Assembly: GCF_000737325.1 (NCBI RefSeq)
Contig: NZ_CP011125.1
Location: 4,526,001-4,590,000, forward strand
Origin: Sandaracinus amylolyticus
GTDB taxonomy: Bacteria > Myxococcota_A > Polyangia > Polyangiales > Sandaracinaceae
Direction: 5' to 3'
Length of the DNA: 64,000 nucleotides
In this document: one piece after another, positions 1-11,354 of the stretch
Layout: each line of letters starts with the position of its first letter
Numbering within the stretch: the first letter of the stretch is position 1
Made by a program: the position numbers and the translations under genes
The notes under the pieces: model-generated
What the model was told of the DNA's origin: nothing
The model's database searches: none
What the model saw: the letters and a program-made list of their open reading frames with translations, nothing else

Positions 1-626
1 TGGGGCTGGGTCAGCAGCAGCTTGAACAACAGGGCCTCTGCGAGCCGCTCTCCCATGCCCGCCCCTTCGAACGAAGGGTGTTCTTCGTCCGCTTCTCTCA
101 GCACGTGAGAGAGCAGCGCCCGGAGCGGAGTGACCTCGGCCGCGTCGAGCTCCACACGCGGCCGGAATCGAACCTCGCCCGAGGCCACGCCGGTCAAGGT
201 CGTCATCGCGTCGCGCACGGCGTGGTGCGGCATGTTCAGCTGGACGATCTGACTGCCGGACTCGACGCTCACGCGGCTGCACTGGCGCGGATGCGCGAGC
301 AGGCCCGTGCGGCCGCGAACGATCGGGACGACTCCGTCACCCGTCGTCGCCTCCACCGAGGCCGCGCTCAACGCGAACGACAAGAGATAGGTGTCCGTCT
401 CCGGACAGTCGGCGAGGGAGCGGCCCTGGGTCTCGTGGGTCGAGAGCGTCAGTGGACCGAGCGCGAGCTGGTGCGCGCGCCAACCGAAAGCCTCTCTGCT
501 CGAGACCTTGTGGATGCGCACCGGCGCCGTCATCCGGCTGTAGACCGACGACGCCTCGTCGAGCTCGCACGTCTCGAAGCGCGAGAAACGAGAGAGCGGC
601 AGCGCGAGCGCGGGTGAAGACGTCAC
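1..626 (-). CDS. AraC-type transcriptional regulator, N-terminal sensing part (cut by window edge)
   Basis: Translating the minus strand from a GTG at 626 gives an uninterrupted reading frame of about 208 codons to the window edge, so the C-terminal part is missing. The visible protein begins [19 protein letters not shown] and resembles the cupin-like ligand-binding N-domain that precedes AraC DNA-binding helices (AraC_binding_2 type). The characteristic elements are a conserved [16 protein letters not shown] stretch, a [11 protein letters not shown] segment and the helical region [14 protein letters not shown] near the edge. The pair of helix-turn-helix motifs should lie to the left of base 1. 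The start is uncertain: an in-frame TTG lies at 662. It is divergent from the macro-domain gene at 747, so the roughly 120 bp between them should hold both promoters. The family call rests on fold-level similarity seen by eye. Confidence 0.65.
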   Translation of the reverse strand, partial: MTSSPALALPLSRFSRFETCELDEASSVYSRMTAPVRIHKVSSREAFGWRAHQLALGPLTLSTHETQGRSLADCPETDTYLLSFALSAASVEATTGDGVVPIVRGRTGLLAHPRQCSRVSVESGSQIVQLNMPHHAVRDAMTTLTGVASGEVRFRPRVELDAAEVTPLRALLSHVLREADEEHPSFEGAGMGERLAEALLFKLLLTQP

Positions 627-746
627 GACGCCCGAGGATCGCGGATCCGCGGTCGGGGACAAGCCCGAACGGCCCCGGGGCTCTCGGCGCCCGAGACGCC
701 GCGGCCTCGGTCGAGGAGACTCCGCCCGTCTCGTCCCGGAGAAGCC

Positions 747-1268
747 ATGTCCCTACGCATCACCGCCGTCCGCGGCGACATCACGAAGGGCCGACGTGGA
801 CGCGATCGTCAACGCGGCGAACGTCGCGTGCCTGGGCGGCGGCGGGGTCGACGGCGCGATCCACCGCGCCGCGGGGAAGAAGCTGCTCGAGGGCTGCCGC
901 GCGCTGCCCGAGGTGTCCCCCGGCGTTCGCTGTCCGGTGGGCGAGGCCCGCATCACACCGGGCTTCGAGCTCCCGGCGCGCTGGTCATCCACACCGTCGG
1001 CCCGCGATACTCCAGGTCGCCGAGCGACGCCGTGCGTCTCGCGTCGGCGTTCCGTAGCTCGCTCGTGCTCGCCGAGCAGCACGCGCTGCGCAGCATCGCG
1101 TTGCCCGCGATCTCTTGCGGCGTGTACGGCTATCCGAGCCCCGAAGCGGCGAACGTCGCCGCGTCCGTGGTGCGCGAGCGCGCGTGGGCCCTCGACGAGA
1201 TCCGCGTCGTGCTCTTCGACGAGGCGACGCGGAGCGCGTTCGAGGAAGCGCTACGCTCGCCGGCGTGA
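747..1268 (+). pseudogene. Macro-domain (ADP-ribose-binding / O-acetyl-ADP-ribose deacetylase) gene with two compensating frameshifts
   Basis: The frame starting at 747 opens with the macro-domain start [11 protein letters not shown]. Around 788-792 the homology jumps one frame, continuing as [20 protein letters not shown] and [14 protein letters not shown]. Around 976-982 it returns to the first frame as LVIHTVGP and [15 protein letters not shown] through to a TGA at 1266. All expected landmarks are therefore present: the NAAN substrate loop, the [10 protein letters not shown] phosphate loop and the ISCGVYG loop. One inserted base near 790 and one missing base near 980 break the reading frame. 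As written, no single frame makes the protein, so it is either a young pseudogene or carries two assembly errors. The family removes ADP-ribose or acetyl-ADP-ribose groups in the cytoplasm. The neighbouring DUF1697 gene is also damaged, which favours real decay. Confidence 0.75.
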
Positions 1269-1334
1269 AGCCGGAAGACGCCGCGGAGATCGTGGGCGCG
1301 CCGCTCGCGTGAGCGCCCTCCGCCGAGCACGAAC

Positions 1335-1560
1335 ATGCCCCCACGGAGAGCACGCTATGCAGCGCTCCTCCGCGGCGTGGCGCCGATGAACGCCTCGATG
1401 CCGGAGAGCTCGCGCGCGTTCGAGCGCGCGGGGTTCGAGCACGTGAAGACGGTGCTCGCGAGCGGGAACGTGCTGTTCGACGCGCCGGAGCTGCTGGCCT
1501 CCGCCGAGCGCGTTCTCACCGACCTCGGCGTACTGTGGACGCGGCTCGACTCCAAGGGCG
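1335..1560 (+). pseudogene. DUF1697-family protein, 5' remnant
   Basis: From ATG 1335 the frame reads [18 protein letters not shown], then FERAGFEHVKTVLASGNVLF. This matches the start of DUF1697 proteins (LRGV-PMN and a V-T-L-SGNV-F block), which are small cytoplasmic proteins of unknown function, normally about 170-180 residues. Recognisable similarity stops near residue 65 (about base 1530). The open frame then runs on without family features and passes into the antisense of the tRNA-Glu gene, so the distal two thirds appear to have been lost. No shifted-frame continuation of the family could be seen between 1560 and 1680. The truncation beside a tRNA gene suggests an old insertion or deletion boundary. 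Confidence 0.65.
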
Positions 1561-1684
1561 CGAGCCCTTCAAGCGACCGTGTTCCCCGCGGGCGTGACCT
1601 TCGACAGCGAGGCGTTTGGAACCCCGCAAATCGCGAGTGTCTTCCTGCACTTGCGCGCCGTCGGCGCGCCCGGAAGTGGCGGAG

Positions 1685-1757
1685 CGTCCCCAGAGGGATT
1701 CGAACCCTCGTAGCCACCGTGAAAGGGTGGAGTCCTGGGCCTCTAGACGATGGGGAC
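1685..1757 (-). tRNA. tRNA-Glu (anticodon TTC)
   Basis: On the minus strand a 73-nt cloverleaf starts GTCCCCATCGTCTAGAGG. The 7-bp acceptor stem pairs 1751-1757 with 1686-1692. The anticodon loop CTTTCAC gives anticodon TTC, the T-arm carries GGTTCGAATCC, and the discriminator base is G. CCA is not encoded. It is very similar in layout to bacterial glutamate tRNAs. It lies 79 bp downstream of tRNA-Lys and is probably on the same transcript. Confidence 0.95.
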
Positions 1758-1836
1758 GGTGGTACTTCTGTTCGGACGGGCTCTGACGCGCTCTGGCTCG
1801 CGCGCCCGGCTCCCTATGACGAGGGCGCGGGGTGTT

Positions 1837-1909
1837 TGGGCCGTGCAGGGCTCGAACCTGCCACCGTCGGGTTAAAAGCCCGCTGCTCTGCCGGCTGAGC
1901 TAACGGCCC
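1837..1909 (-). tRNA. tRNA-Lys (anticodon TTT)
   Basis: The minus strand reads GGGCCGTTAGCTCAGCCGGC from 1909. The acceptor stem pairs 1903-1909 with 1838-1844. The anticodon loop CTTTTAA holds TTT, the T-loop is GTTCGAGCC and the discriminator is A, followed by ACACC, so no CCA is encoded. All arms of a 73-nt cloverleaf can be drawn. It is the promoter-proximal member of the Lys-Glu pair. Confidence 0.95.
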
Positions 1910-1925
1910 TCGGGAGAGCCGCGAG

Positions 1926-1954
1926 CCTTTACTCCGGCGCGCGCGATCGGTCAA
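1926..1954 (-). promoter_or_regulatory. Promoter of the tRNA-Lys/tRNA-Glu transcript
   Basis: The minus strand carries TTGACC at 1954-1949, a 17-nt spacer, and TAAAGG at 1931-1926. The inferred start point lies about 8-10 nt before the 5' end of tRNA-Lys. The -35 box, spacing and position fit a housekeeping sigma factor; the -10 box is only a partial match. Confidence 0.65.
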
Positions 1955-2401
1955 GGAGAGTGGGATGTGGGTTACGCGCTGCGTCAAACACGTGACGCCA
2001 CCCGTTGTGCCGCGCCTGCCAGCCGGTTGACGCAGTGGCACGCCGGACGTGAACCGCATGCCACGGTTGTCATGGTGGCTACGTCACTCGCCACCGCACA
2101 CCCACGGCGCACGACGTGCGCCGCAGCGCATCCGACGTTCGGCGCCGAAGTGCGACGGAACTCCGGCGAAGCTCGGACGTCCGAAGCCGCGGTGAGCCCT
2201 GGCGCACGCGAAAAAAGGCCCCGACCGCCGCGACACAGGTGTGGCGCTCCGGCCGCGCTCGATCGGGGGCGGAATGCAGCAGACCTCGCGAGAGTTCGCT
2301 GGCACGTGCGTTGCTGACAGGGACCTCCACGAACGAGCAGGCGCTCACGAGGCGCCGAGACGGAGCGGCAGCGCGGACACCAAGAGGCGGCGGAGGAGAT
2401 C
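1955..2401. other. Intergenic stretch with no supported gene
   Basis: This 447-bp stretch lies between the tRNA promoter and the gene at 2402. Open frames here have arginine-rich, featureless translations typical of shadow frames in GC-rich DNA. No hairpin terminator, repeat or RNA gene is convincing. The right end holds the strong ribosome binding site GGAGGAG just before 2402. Confidence 0.5.
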
Positions 2402-2830
2402 ATGGGCGAGACGACGACGGTGGTGCTGGTCGCAGAGCGCGACAGCGAGTGGCAGAGCTGGATGGACCAGCTGTGCTCGACCGGCGCCGACGTCCGCATC
2501 CTCGCGCAGCGTCCCGCCGAGTCCGCGAGCGCGTTCGCGGCGCGCGTCCGCGCGGAGATGCAGCACGAGACGGTCGTCGACGAGGCGGTGCTCGTCGGCG
2601 GTCTCGCGTGTGACCCCGAGGTGCTCGCGGCGCGTGCGTTGGTCGTGCGTGCGCTCACCTCGCGGATGCCGTTCGCGGGGCGCCTGCACCTCGACGGCAC
2701 GCCGCGCACGCGGCTCGCGATGGAGGCGCTCGCGCAGATCGTCAGCGACCAGCTCCAGGCGAGCGGTGTCGAGGTCGTGAGCGAGCGCGCGCCGGCGGCC
2801 CGTCCGATGGCGCTTCCGCTCGCCGCCTGA
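2402..2830 (+). CDS. Hypothetical protein, 142 residues
   Basis: I do not recognise this family. The start is well supported by GGAGGAG eight bases before the ATG. The product is a soluble protein without a signal peptide or membrane helix, starting MGETTTVVLVAERDSEWQSW. Its alternation of hydrophobic strands (VVLVAE, AVLVGG) and amphipathic helices suggests a small alpha/beta fold, and residues 3-60 loosely resemble the start of a receiver-like or universal-stress-like domain. The phosphoacceptor and lysine landmarks of a receiver are absent, so no function is assigned. It stands alone, with a strong hairpin terminator 35 bp downstream. Confidence 0.75.
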   Translation: MGETTTVVLVAERDSEWQSWMDQLCSTGADVRILAQRPAESASAFAARVRAEMQHETVVDEAVLVGGLACDPEVLAARALVVRALTSRMPFAGRLHLDGTPRTRLAMEALAQIVSDQLQASGVEVVSERAPAARPMALPLAA

Positions 2831-2864
2831 GCGAGCCCGGCGCGCTTCGAGCTCGCGAACGACG

Positions 2865-2895
2865 ACGCGAGCCGCGGACTTCCGCGGCTCGCGTT
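2865..2895 (+). terminator. Hairpin terminator after the gene at 2402
   Basis: A perfect 14-bp inverted repeat, 2865-2878 paired with 2881-2894, separated by only CT. It lies 35 bp after the stop codon at 2830. The U-tract is weak (TT then GC-rich), as is common in high-GC genomes. Confidence 0.6.
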
Positions 2896-2961
2896 CGCGC
2901 TTGTGGCTGGAGATCCCTCGCCGCTCTTGCGTGCGCTCCTGGACCGCGGGTACGAAGGGAC

Positions 2962-3915
2962 GTGCGCGGTCCCACCCCGAATTGTCCGATCTCCCGTGAC
3001 CCGATGCGCCCGTGGCTGCGCGTCCCCGGCGACTGGCGACGTCCCGTCGAGCGCGCCGAGTACATGACCTACTGGTGCGACCGCTGCGCGTTCGGGATGG
3101 TGCACCCGAGCCCGACGCCCGACGAGGTCGCTCGCGCGTACGACGTCGACTACTACACGCACGACGCGCACTGGGGCGGCGCACGGCGGCGCACGATCGA
3201 GCAGCGCGTGCGCGAGCACCTCGCGTGGCGCGTCGATCGAAGCAAGCCCACGCACGACGCGCTCGCCGACGTGCTCGCGGGGCCCCCGCTGCGCATCTGC
3301 GAGATCGGCTGCGGCAACGGCCTCGCGGCCGGACGGATGCGCGACCTCGGGCATCACCTGACGTGCGTCGAGATCGACCCGGCGGCGCGCGCGATCGCGC
3401 GGGATCGCGGCCTCGAGGTGCACGAGGGGACGGCCGAGCAGCTCCCCGCGGCGCTCGAGGGTCAGCGCTTCGACGTCGTCGTGATGATCCACGTGCTCGA
3501 GCACTGCATCGATCCCGTCGCCGCGATGCGGAACGTCGCGCGCTTGCTCGAGCCGTCGGGGCGCTTCGTGTGCGAGGTGCCGAACAACACGTGCCGCGCG
3601 CTCGAGCGATCGGGGCCGGCGTGGGCGTGGTTCGACGTGCCGCGCCACCTCCTCTTCTTCAGCGAGAGCAGCCTGCGCGCGTTGTGCAGCGCGCAGCAGC
3701 TGCGCGTCGAAGAGGTCCGCTACACCGGCTACTACCGGCAGATCGCGGAGCCGTGGGTGAACGAGGAGCAGCGCATCCACGACGCGCTCTCCGCGCGCGG
3801 CACGAGCGTGTTCGCGCGCAACAGCGCGCGTCGCGCGTGGGGCTTGCTCGCGCGCACCGCGTTCGCGCCCGACGCGCAGAAGTACGACTCGCTGATGATC
3901 GTCGCGCGCGCGTGA
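2962..3915 (+). CDS. Class I SAM-dependent methyltransferase
   Basis: The product of 317 residues has a Methyltransf_23-like core. The SAM-binding glycine loop is CEIGCGNGLAAGRM (about residues 113-126), with the acidic end of strand 2 at CVEID and a motif at VVVMIHVLEH. An N-terminal region carries CPIS and YWCDRCAFGMVHP, resembling the cysteine-bearing front part of methyltransferases found in sugar, cofactor or polyketide clusters. The substrate is unknown, and no biosynthetic neighbours are present to suggest one. The start is uncertain: GTG 2962 keeps the first cysteine pair region, while ATG 3004 gives a shorter protein beginning MRPWLRVPGDWRRP. It converges on dnaE with only 22 bp between stop codons. 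Confidence 0.8.
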   Translation: MRGPTPNCPISRDPMRPWLRVPGDWRRPVERAEYMTYWCDRCAFGMVHPSPTPDEVARAYDVDYYTHDAHWGGARRRTIEQRVREHLAWRVDRSKPTHDALADVLAGPPLRICEIGCGNGLAAGRMRDLGHHLTCVEIDPAARAIARDRGLEVHEGTAEQLPAALEGQRFDVVVMIHVLEHCIDPVAAMRNVARLLEPSGRFVCEVPNNTCRALERSGPAWAWFDVPRHLLFFSESSLRALCSAQQLRVEEVRYTGYYRQIAEPWVNEEQRIHDALSARGTSVFARNSARRAWGLLARTAFAPDAQKYDSLMIVARA

Positions 3916-3937
3916 GCACCGGCCGCTCGGGCAGCGC

Positions 3938-7543
<3,606 letters not shown>

Positions 7544-7611
7544 GGGAGTCGGCGATGGTGGACCGCTCCCGGGCGGGTTACAACGAGCGTCGCGCAGCGC
7601 GTCCTCGTCGC

Positions 7612-7641
7612 TTGCGCGGTCGCCACGGTGCGTGCTAACCC
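7612..7641 (+). promoter_or_regulatory. Candidate promoter of the gene at 7675
   Basis: TTGCGC at 7612-7617, an 18-nt spacer, then TAACCC at 7636-7641 within GTGCTAACCC. The same GTGCTAACCC string lies just before the gene at 35773. The start codon follows 33 nt after the -10 box. Confidence 0.4.
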
Positions 7642-7674
7642 ACGCGCCCTTCGAGGTTCAGGAGTCAGTCCGTC

Positions 7675-8019
7675 ATGAAGAGCTCGCCGCTCGCGCAGGT
7701 CAAGGAACGCTTCAACGACAAGGCCGGTCTCGTCTCCGCGGTGAAGGAGCTCGCCCAGGGGGACCTCTGGATCGACCGCGTGGACGGGGACAAGGGCCTC
7801 GACTGCGTCTCGAACAAGAAGCTCCTGCACCTCCACGCGGTGCTCACGAGCGTGAAGAGCGAGTTCGGCGGCCGCGGCGGCCTGATCTCGGCGATCCTCG
7901 AGGCGGAGAAGCGCTCGAAGGACGAGGGGTACAAGACCCGCCTCGAGCGCATGTCGACGCCGCGTCTGGTCGATCAGCTCAAGGCGGCGCGCAAGGCCGC
8001 CAAGGCCGCCCAGGCCTGA
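7675..8019 (+). CDS. Conserved hypothetical protein, 114 residues
   Basis: A small cytoplasmic protein beginning MKSSPLAQVKERFNDKAGLV, with an AGGAG ribosome binding site ten bases before the ATG. It is mostly helical and rich in Lys, Leu and Ala. The C-terminal tail is lysine/alanine-rich (KAARKAAKAAQA), which would suit binding to nucleic acid, but no domain is recognised. A central patch, NKKLLHLHAVLTSVKSEFGG, looks conserved in style. It is a single-gene unit followed by a clear hairpin terminator. Function unknown. Confidence 0.8.
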   Translation: MKSSPLAQVKERFNDKAGLVSAVKELAQGDLWIDRVDGDKGLDCVSNKKLLHLHAVLTSVKSEFGGRGGLISAILEAEKRSKDEGYKTRLERMSTPRLVDQLKAARKAAKAAQA

Positions 8020-8044
8020 GCCCGGTTCCAGCCGCACCGGAACG

Positions 8045-8074
8045 AACGCCGGATTCCTCCAGGGATCCGGCGTT
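8045..8074 (+). terminator. Rho-independent-type terminator after the gene at 7675
   Basis: A perfect 10-bp inverted repeat, AACGCCGGAT at 8045-8054 and its complement at 8065-8074, with a 10-nt loop. It is followed by TTTCG and starts 26 bp after the stop codon. Confidence 0.7.
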
Positions 8075-8150
8075 TCGCGTTCCGTCCGCGCTCCGAGCCG
8101 ACACTCTCGACAATCACGAACCTTTCGCCTAGACCGGTGTCACAAGGCGC

Positions 8151-8840
8151 GTGGCACGTACCGACCAGACGCCGCTGGGCATGCCCCAGGGCCCGACGTT
8201 GACCAGCGGACGCGTTGCTGGCGGGAGCCGCGCGGGGGACGAGATCGATCCCGAGCTCCTCGCGCTGCCCGCACCACCGTCGGGCCGCCGGATCGCGACG
8301 CTCACGCTGATGGCGATGGTCGTGGTCGCGTCGATCGCGCTCGCGACCTCGCTGCGCTTCGACCTCGCGTACTTCTTCGCGACCGGGCAGGCGCGCGATC
8401 TCGGGAGCGTGACCGCGATCGATCCCGCGACGCTCGAGACGAACACGTTCGTGCGCGTCGCGGGCACGCCGATGGCGTCGACCACCGTGCGCTACCAGCG
8501 CATCGTGACCGGCGAGAGCTACGTCGTGTTCCCGCTCGCCGGGCAGCGCACGGTGTTCGTGCACATGCCGGAGTCGCTCGCGCGCAGCGGCCGCACCGAG
8601 TTCGCGGGGCGGCTCGTGACGTTCGGTCAGCTCGGCGCGCGCATGCGCGGCGTGCAGGCGCACCTGGCGGACGAGATGGGCACGCCGGCGAGCGCGGAGT
8701 CGTTCGTCGTGCTCGTCGACGAGAGCCCGCCGTCGTACGCGTGGGCGCTCGGGCTCGTGCTGCTGTGCATCGCGTTCGTCGTGATCGATCTGATCCTCGT
8801 GCTCCGCTGGTTCCGCCCGCTGCCGAACGCGCCCGCCTGA
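8151..8840 (+). CDS. Membrane protein of unknown function with two transmembrane helices
   Basis: The 229-residue product has a hydrophilic N-terminal tail (about 45 residues), a first transmembrane helix around residues 47-65 (LTLMAMVVVASIALAT), a region of about 130 residues and a second helix around residues 197-217 (WALGLVLLCIAFVVIDLIL) with a short basic C-terminus. The topology predicts that the middle region sits in the periplasm. The middle has beta-rich segments such as TFVRVAGTPMAS and GRLVTFGQLG. No enzyme motif is seen. The start is a GTG at 8151 with a weak AAGG upstream; no better start lies nearby. Function unknown. Confidence 0.75.
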   Translation: MARTDQTPLGMPQGPTLTSGRVAGGSRAGDEIDPELLALPAPPSGRRIATLTLMAMVVVASIALATSLRFDLAYFFATGQARDLGSVTAIDPATLETNTFVRVAGTPMASTTVRYQRIVTGESYVVFPLAGQRTVFVHMPESLARSGRTEFAGRLVTFGQLGARMRGVQAHLADEMGTPASAESFVVLVDESPPSYAWALGLVLLCIAFVVIDLILVLRWFRPLPNAPA

Positions 8841-8888
8841 GCGGAAGACGGATCACGTCGATCGCGCTCGTGTAGGATCGATCGCGCG

Positions 8889-10355
8889 ATGCCGCTGCCG
8901 CCGATCGATCACGTCGCGCGCGCTCTCGTCGCGGAGGGCGCGCGCGATCACGCGATGCTGCTGCTCGAGTCCGCCGCGAGACGTCCCGGGCCGGATCGCG
9001 GGCGCTGCGAGGCTCTGCTGGGCGCGATGCGCGCGCGGCCACACGACAGCCCGAGCGGGCCGATGGTGATGCTCGACGCCGGGCTCGCGGAGGCGCTCGC
9101 CGCGGCCGGGATGCTCGTCGAGGCGCGAGCGGTGGCGCGCGGCGCGCGCATCGCGGCGAAAGGCGCCGTCGAGCTCGCCGCGGCGCTCGATCAGGTGCTC
9201 GAAGCGCCCCCACCGTCGGTGGCGGGCGCGCAGCGCGCGCGGTGGGACGAGGCGATCGCGGGAGCGGTCGCGGCGATCGAGCCGCTCGAGCGCGAGCTCG
9301 CGCTCTGCGATCCGTGGCTGCGTGCCCGGGTGCCGCTCGCCGCGCGCCTCTTGCGCGGGTTCTCGGTGCACGCGCCGACGGCGGCGGGCGCGTCGGACGA
9401 GGTCGCGATCGCGCGGCTGCCCGAGCCGCTGCGTGCCGCGATCGCCGAGCGCGTGGCCGATCGCGATCTCCCCGGCGCGCTCGCGATCGCGCGCGCCGCG
9501 CCCTCCGAGGTCTCGGGGAGCGCGGAGATCGTCGCGGTGCTCGCGCGCATCGTCGCGGCGACCGAGCGCATCGGCGACGAGCCGCCCGTCGCGAGCAAGG
9601 GCACGGTGCCGCTCTCGGGGCAGGGCTTCGTCGTGTTCCAGATGCGCATGGGCAATCTCGCCGAGGCCGAGCGTGCGCTGCGGCGCATGGTGCTCGAGCA
9701 AGCGAACGATCACGTCGCGCGCGAGCGGCTGCGCGATCTGATCGCGCTGCGCGGCGTGATCGATGCGCGCGGCGAGACGGGTGCGATCGCGAGCGAGCCG
9801 CCGAAGCCAGCGGGGTGGCTCGACAAGCGCAAGGCACGACCCACCGGCGAGGGCTGGGTGCCCGGCGCGAAGACGACGCCGGTCCCGCCCCCGAAGAACG
9901 AGTGGGACGACGAGGTCGCGACCGGCGTGCTGCTGCCCGAGCAGGAAGCGGAGTTGGTGCTGCGCAGCGGCCACCTCGAGCGCGCGCTCGAGATGTACCG
10001 GACGTTGCTCGCGCTGAACCCGGCGCGCGTCGCGCTCGCAGCGAAGGTGCGCGATCTCGAGCTCATGATCGCGCGCGGAGACGCGCCGCTCGCCGGCGAG
10101 GCGACCGTGCGCCGCGACGTGAGCGACATCGCGGACGCGCGCGAGGCGCGACGCTCCTACGTGGCGGTCGATCCGCCGACCGAGGAGACGCCGCTGTTCG
10201 ACGACGACGAGCCGACGCTCATGGGCCGGCGTCCGAAGGGGCTCTCGATCGCGATCGCACCGCCGCTCGATCCGCTCGCCGAGACGCAGGACCGCGTGGT
10301 CGCGCCGCGGGTGGGCGAGGGCGTCGCCGTGCATCGGATCGTGCGGATCGGCTGA
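8889..10355 (+). CDS. TPR-like hypothetical protein, 488 residues
   Basis: A soluble, alanine-rich helical protein without a signal peptide. Two regions look like tetratricopeptide-type helical pairs: MGNLAEAERALRRMVLEQAN (about residues 253-272) and SGHLERALEMYRTLLALNP (about 359-377). Between and after them are proline/acid-rich linkers (KTTPVPPPKNEWDDEV; DPPTEETPLFDDDEPTL) that look disordered. The TPR units suggest a scaffold or adaptor role. Proteins of this build are common in myxobacteria near gliding, secretion or signalling genes, but nothing in the sequence fixes a partner. The divergently placed prepilin peptidase converges on it, with 16 bp between the genes. Confidence 0.75.
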   Translation: MPLPPIDHVARALVAEGARDHAMLLLESAARRPGPDRGRCEALLGAMRARPHDSPSGPMVMLDAGLAEALAAAGMLVEARAVARGARIAAKGAVELAAALDQVLEAPPPSVAGAQRARWDEAIAGAVAAIEPLERELALCDPWLRARVPLAARLLRGFSVHAPTAAGASDEVAIARLPEPLRAAIAERVADRDLPGALAIARAAPSEVSGSAEIVAVLARIVAATERIGDEPPVASKGTVPLSGQGFVVFQMRMGNLAEAERALRRMVLEQANDHVARERLRDLIALRGVIDARGETGAIASEPPKPAGWLDKRKARPTGEGWVPGAKTTPVPPPKNEWDDEVATGVLLPEQEAELVLRSGHLERALEMYRTLLALNPARVALAAKVRDLELMIARGDAPLAGEATVRRDVSDIADAREARRSYVAVDPPTEETPLFDDDEPTLMGRRPKGLSIAIAPPLDPLAETQDRVVAPRVGEGVAVHRIVRIG

Positions 10356-10366
10356 GGCGAGCCGAT
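10347..10366. terminator. Possible bidirectional terminator between convergent genes
   Basis: ATCGGCT at 10347-10353 pairs with AGCCGAT at 10360-10366 around a 6-nt loop. An alternative hairpin GAGCC/GGCTC overlaps it at 10359-10373. It sits between the convergent stop codons at 10355 and 10372; no U-tract is present. Confidence 0.4.
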
Positions 10367-10371
10367 TCGGC

Positions 10372-11319
10372 TCACTCGAAGAACGACAGGTACCAGTCGA
10401 CGATCGCGCCTCCGAAGAAGAGGAACTCGATCGCGCCGAGCGCGAGGAACGGCCCGAACGGGATGCGACGCGACGGGGCGTCCTCCTCCTCGTCCCCTTC
10501 CTCCGCTCCCTTCGCCGCTTCACCTTCGCGCTTCGTGCTCGCGACGTCTTCTTCGTGCGAGTGATCCGCGCTCGGTCCGATCTTCGCGCCCGCCGCGCGC
10601 GCGATCGCCCACGCGACGATGCCCTGGAACGATCCCGCGACCAGCGCGAAGAGCGCCCCGCGCCACCCGAGGAACGCGCCGATGTACATCGCGAGCTTCG
10701 AGTCGCCTTCGCCCATCCCGCGCTCGCCGGTGAGGCGCTCCCAGCTCCACACGAGCAGCAGCTGCACCACGAGGAACCCCGCGCCCGCGCCGAGCACGAC
10801 CTCCTCGAGCGGCACGCTCGGCCGCCACGTCGCGGTCGCGAGCGCGAGCGCAGTGCCGCCGATCGACACCTCGTCGGGGATCTCCATCCACTCGAGATCG
10901 ACGAACGTCGCGATGATCAGCCCGCCCGCGAACACGAACCACAGCAGCGTCTCGATCGCGGCCTCGCCGAGCTCGGTCATCGGCGCGGCGTTCACCACGA
11001 AGCGCTCCGCGATCGCGACCGCGATCACCGCCGAGAGCAGCTCGACGAGGAAGTAACGCGGCGTCATCCGCGCGCCGCAGCACCCCGCCTTGCCGCGCTG
11101 CAAGAGGTACGCGAGCAGCGGCACGTTGCGCCATCCGGGGATCGGCTTGCCGCACGCGGGGCAGTGGCTCGGCGGGCTCACCACCGACATCTCGCGAGGC
11201 CAGCGGTAGATCGCGACGTTGAAGAAGCTGCCCCAGAGCGCGCCGAAGACGAACGCGACGAGACGTGCGATCCACGCGGGGAGCTCGGACGCGAGCATCG
11301 AGGTGCCGATGGTAGACAC
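10372..11319 (-). CDS. pilD: Prepilin peptidase (type IV leader peptidase, A24 aspartic protease)
   Basis: Inner-membrane enzyme that cleaves and N-methylates type IV pilin and type II secretion pseudopilin precursors. It has 315 residues with about seven hydrophobic helices. The catalytic aspartates are D141 (VDLEWMEIPD) and D206 (GMGEGDSKL). The N-terminal methylase part has CPACGKPIPGWRN (C53, C56) and then GCCGARM, so the second cysteine pair is adjacent rather than the usual CxxC. An unusual charged insert of about 35 residues, with runs of Glu/Asp and Lys, lies before the last helix (about residues 245-280). Starts at GTG 11319 or ATG 11298 are both possible. No pilus genes are adjacent. 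The symbol is given by family; pulO or tapD would be equally fitting. Confidence 0.9.
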   Translation of the reverse strand: MSTIGTSMLASELPAWIARLVAFVFGALWGSFFNVAIYRWPREMSVVSPPSHCPACGKPIPGWRNVPLLAYLLQRGKAGCCGARMTPRYFLVELLSAVIAVAIAERFVVNAAPMTELGEAAIETLLWFVFAGGLIIATFVDLEWMEIPDEVSIGGTALALATATWRPSVPLEEVVLGAGAGFLVVQLLLVWSWERLTGERGMGEGDSKLAMYIGAFLGWRGALFALVAGSFQGIVAWAIARAAGAKIGPSADHSHEEDVASTKREGEAAKGAEEGDEEEDAPSRRIPFGPFLALGAIEFLFFGGAIVDWYLSFFE

Positions 11320-11354
11320 AACGGCGCGGGTCGTCGCGCCTCTTCCGCGAGGCT

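Noticed and set aside
1560-1680. Continuation of the DUF1697 gene in another frame
   Set aside because: Translations in the other frames (for example FPAGVTFDSEAFG) do not resemble the rest of this family, so the gene was treated as truncated.
1837-1909. Attachment site duplication of the tRNA ends
   Set aside because: No second copy of either tRNA 3' end was noticed in the window, and no integrase gene is present.
1984-3780. Very long minus-strand open frame (598 codons)
   Set aside because: It lies opposite the methyltransferase and hypothetical genes, and its translation is Arg/Ala-rich without any domain; it is a shadow frame caused by high GC.
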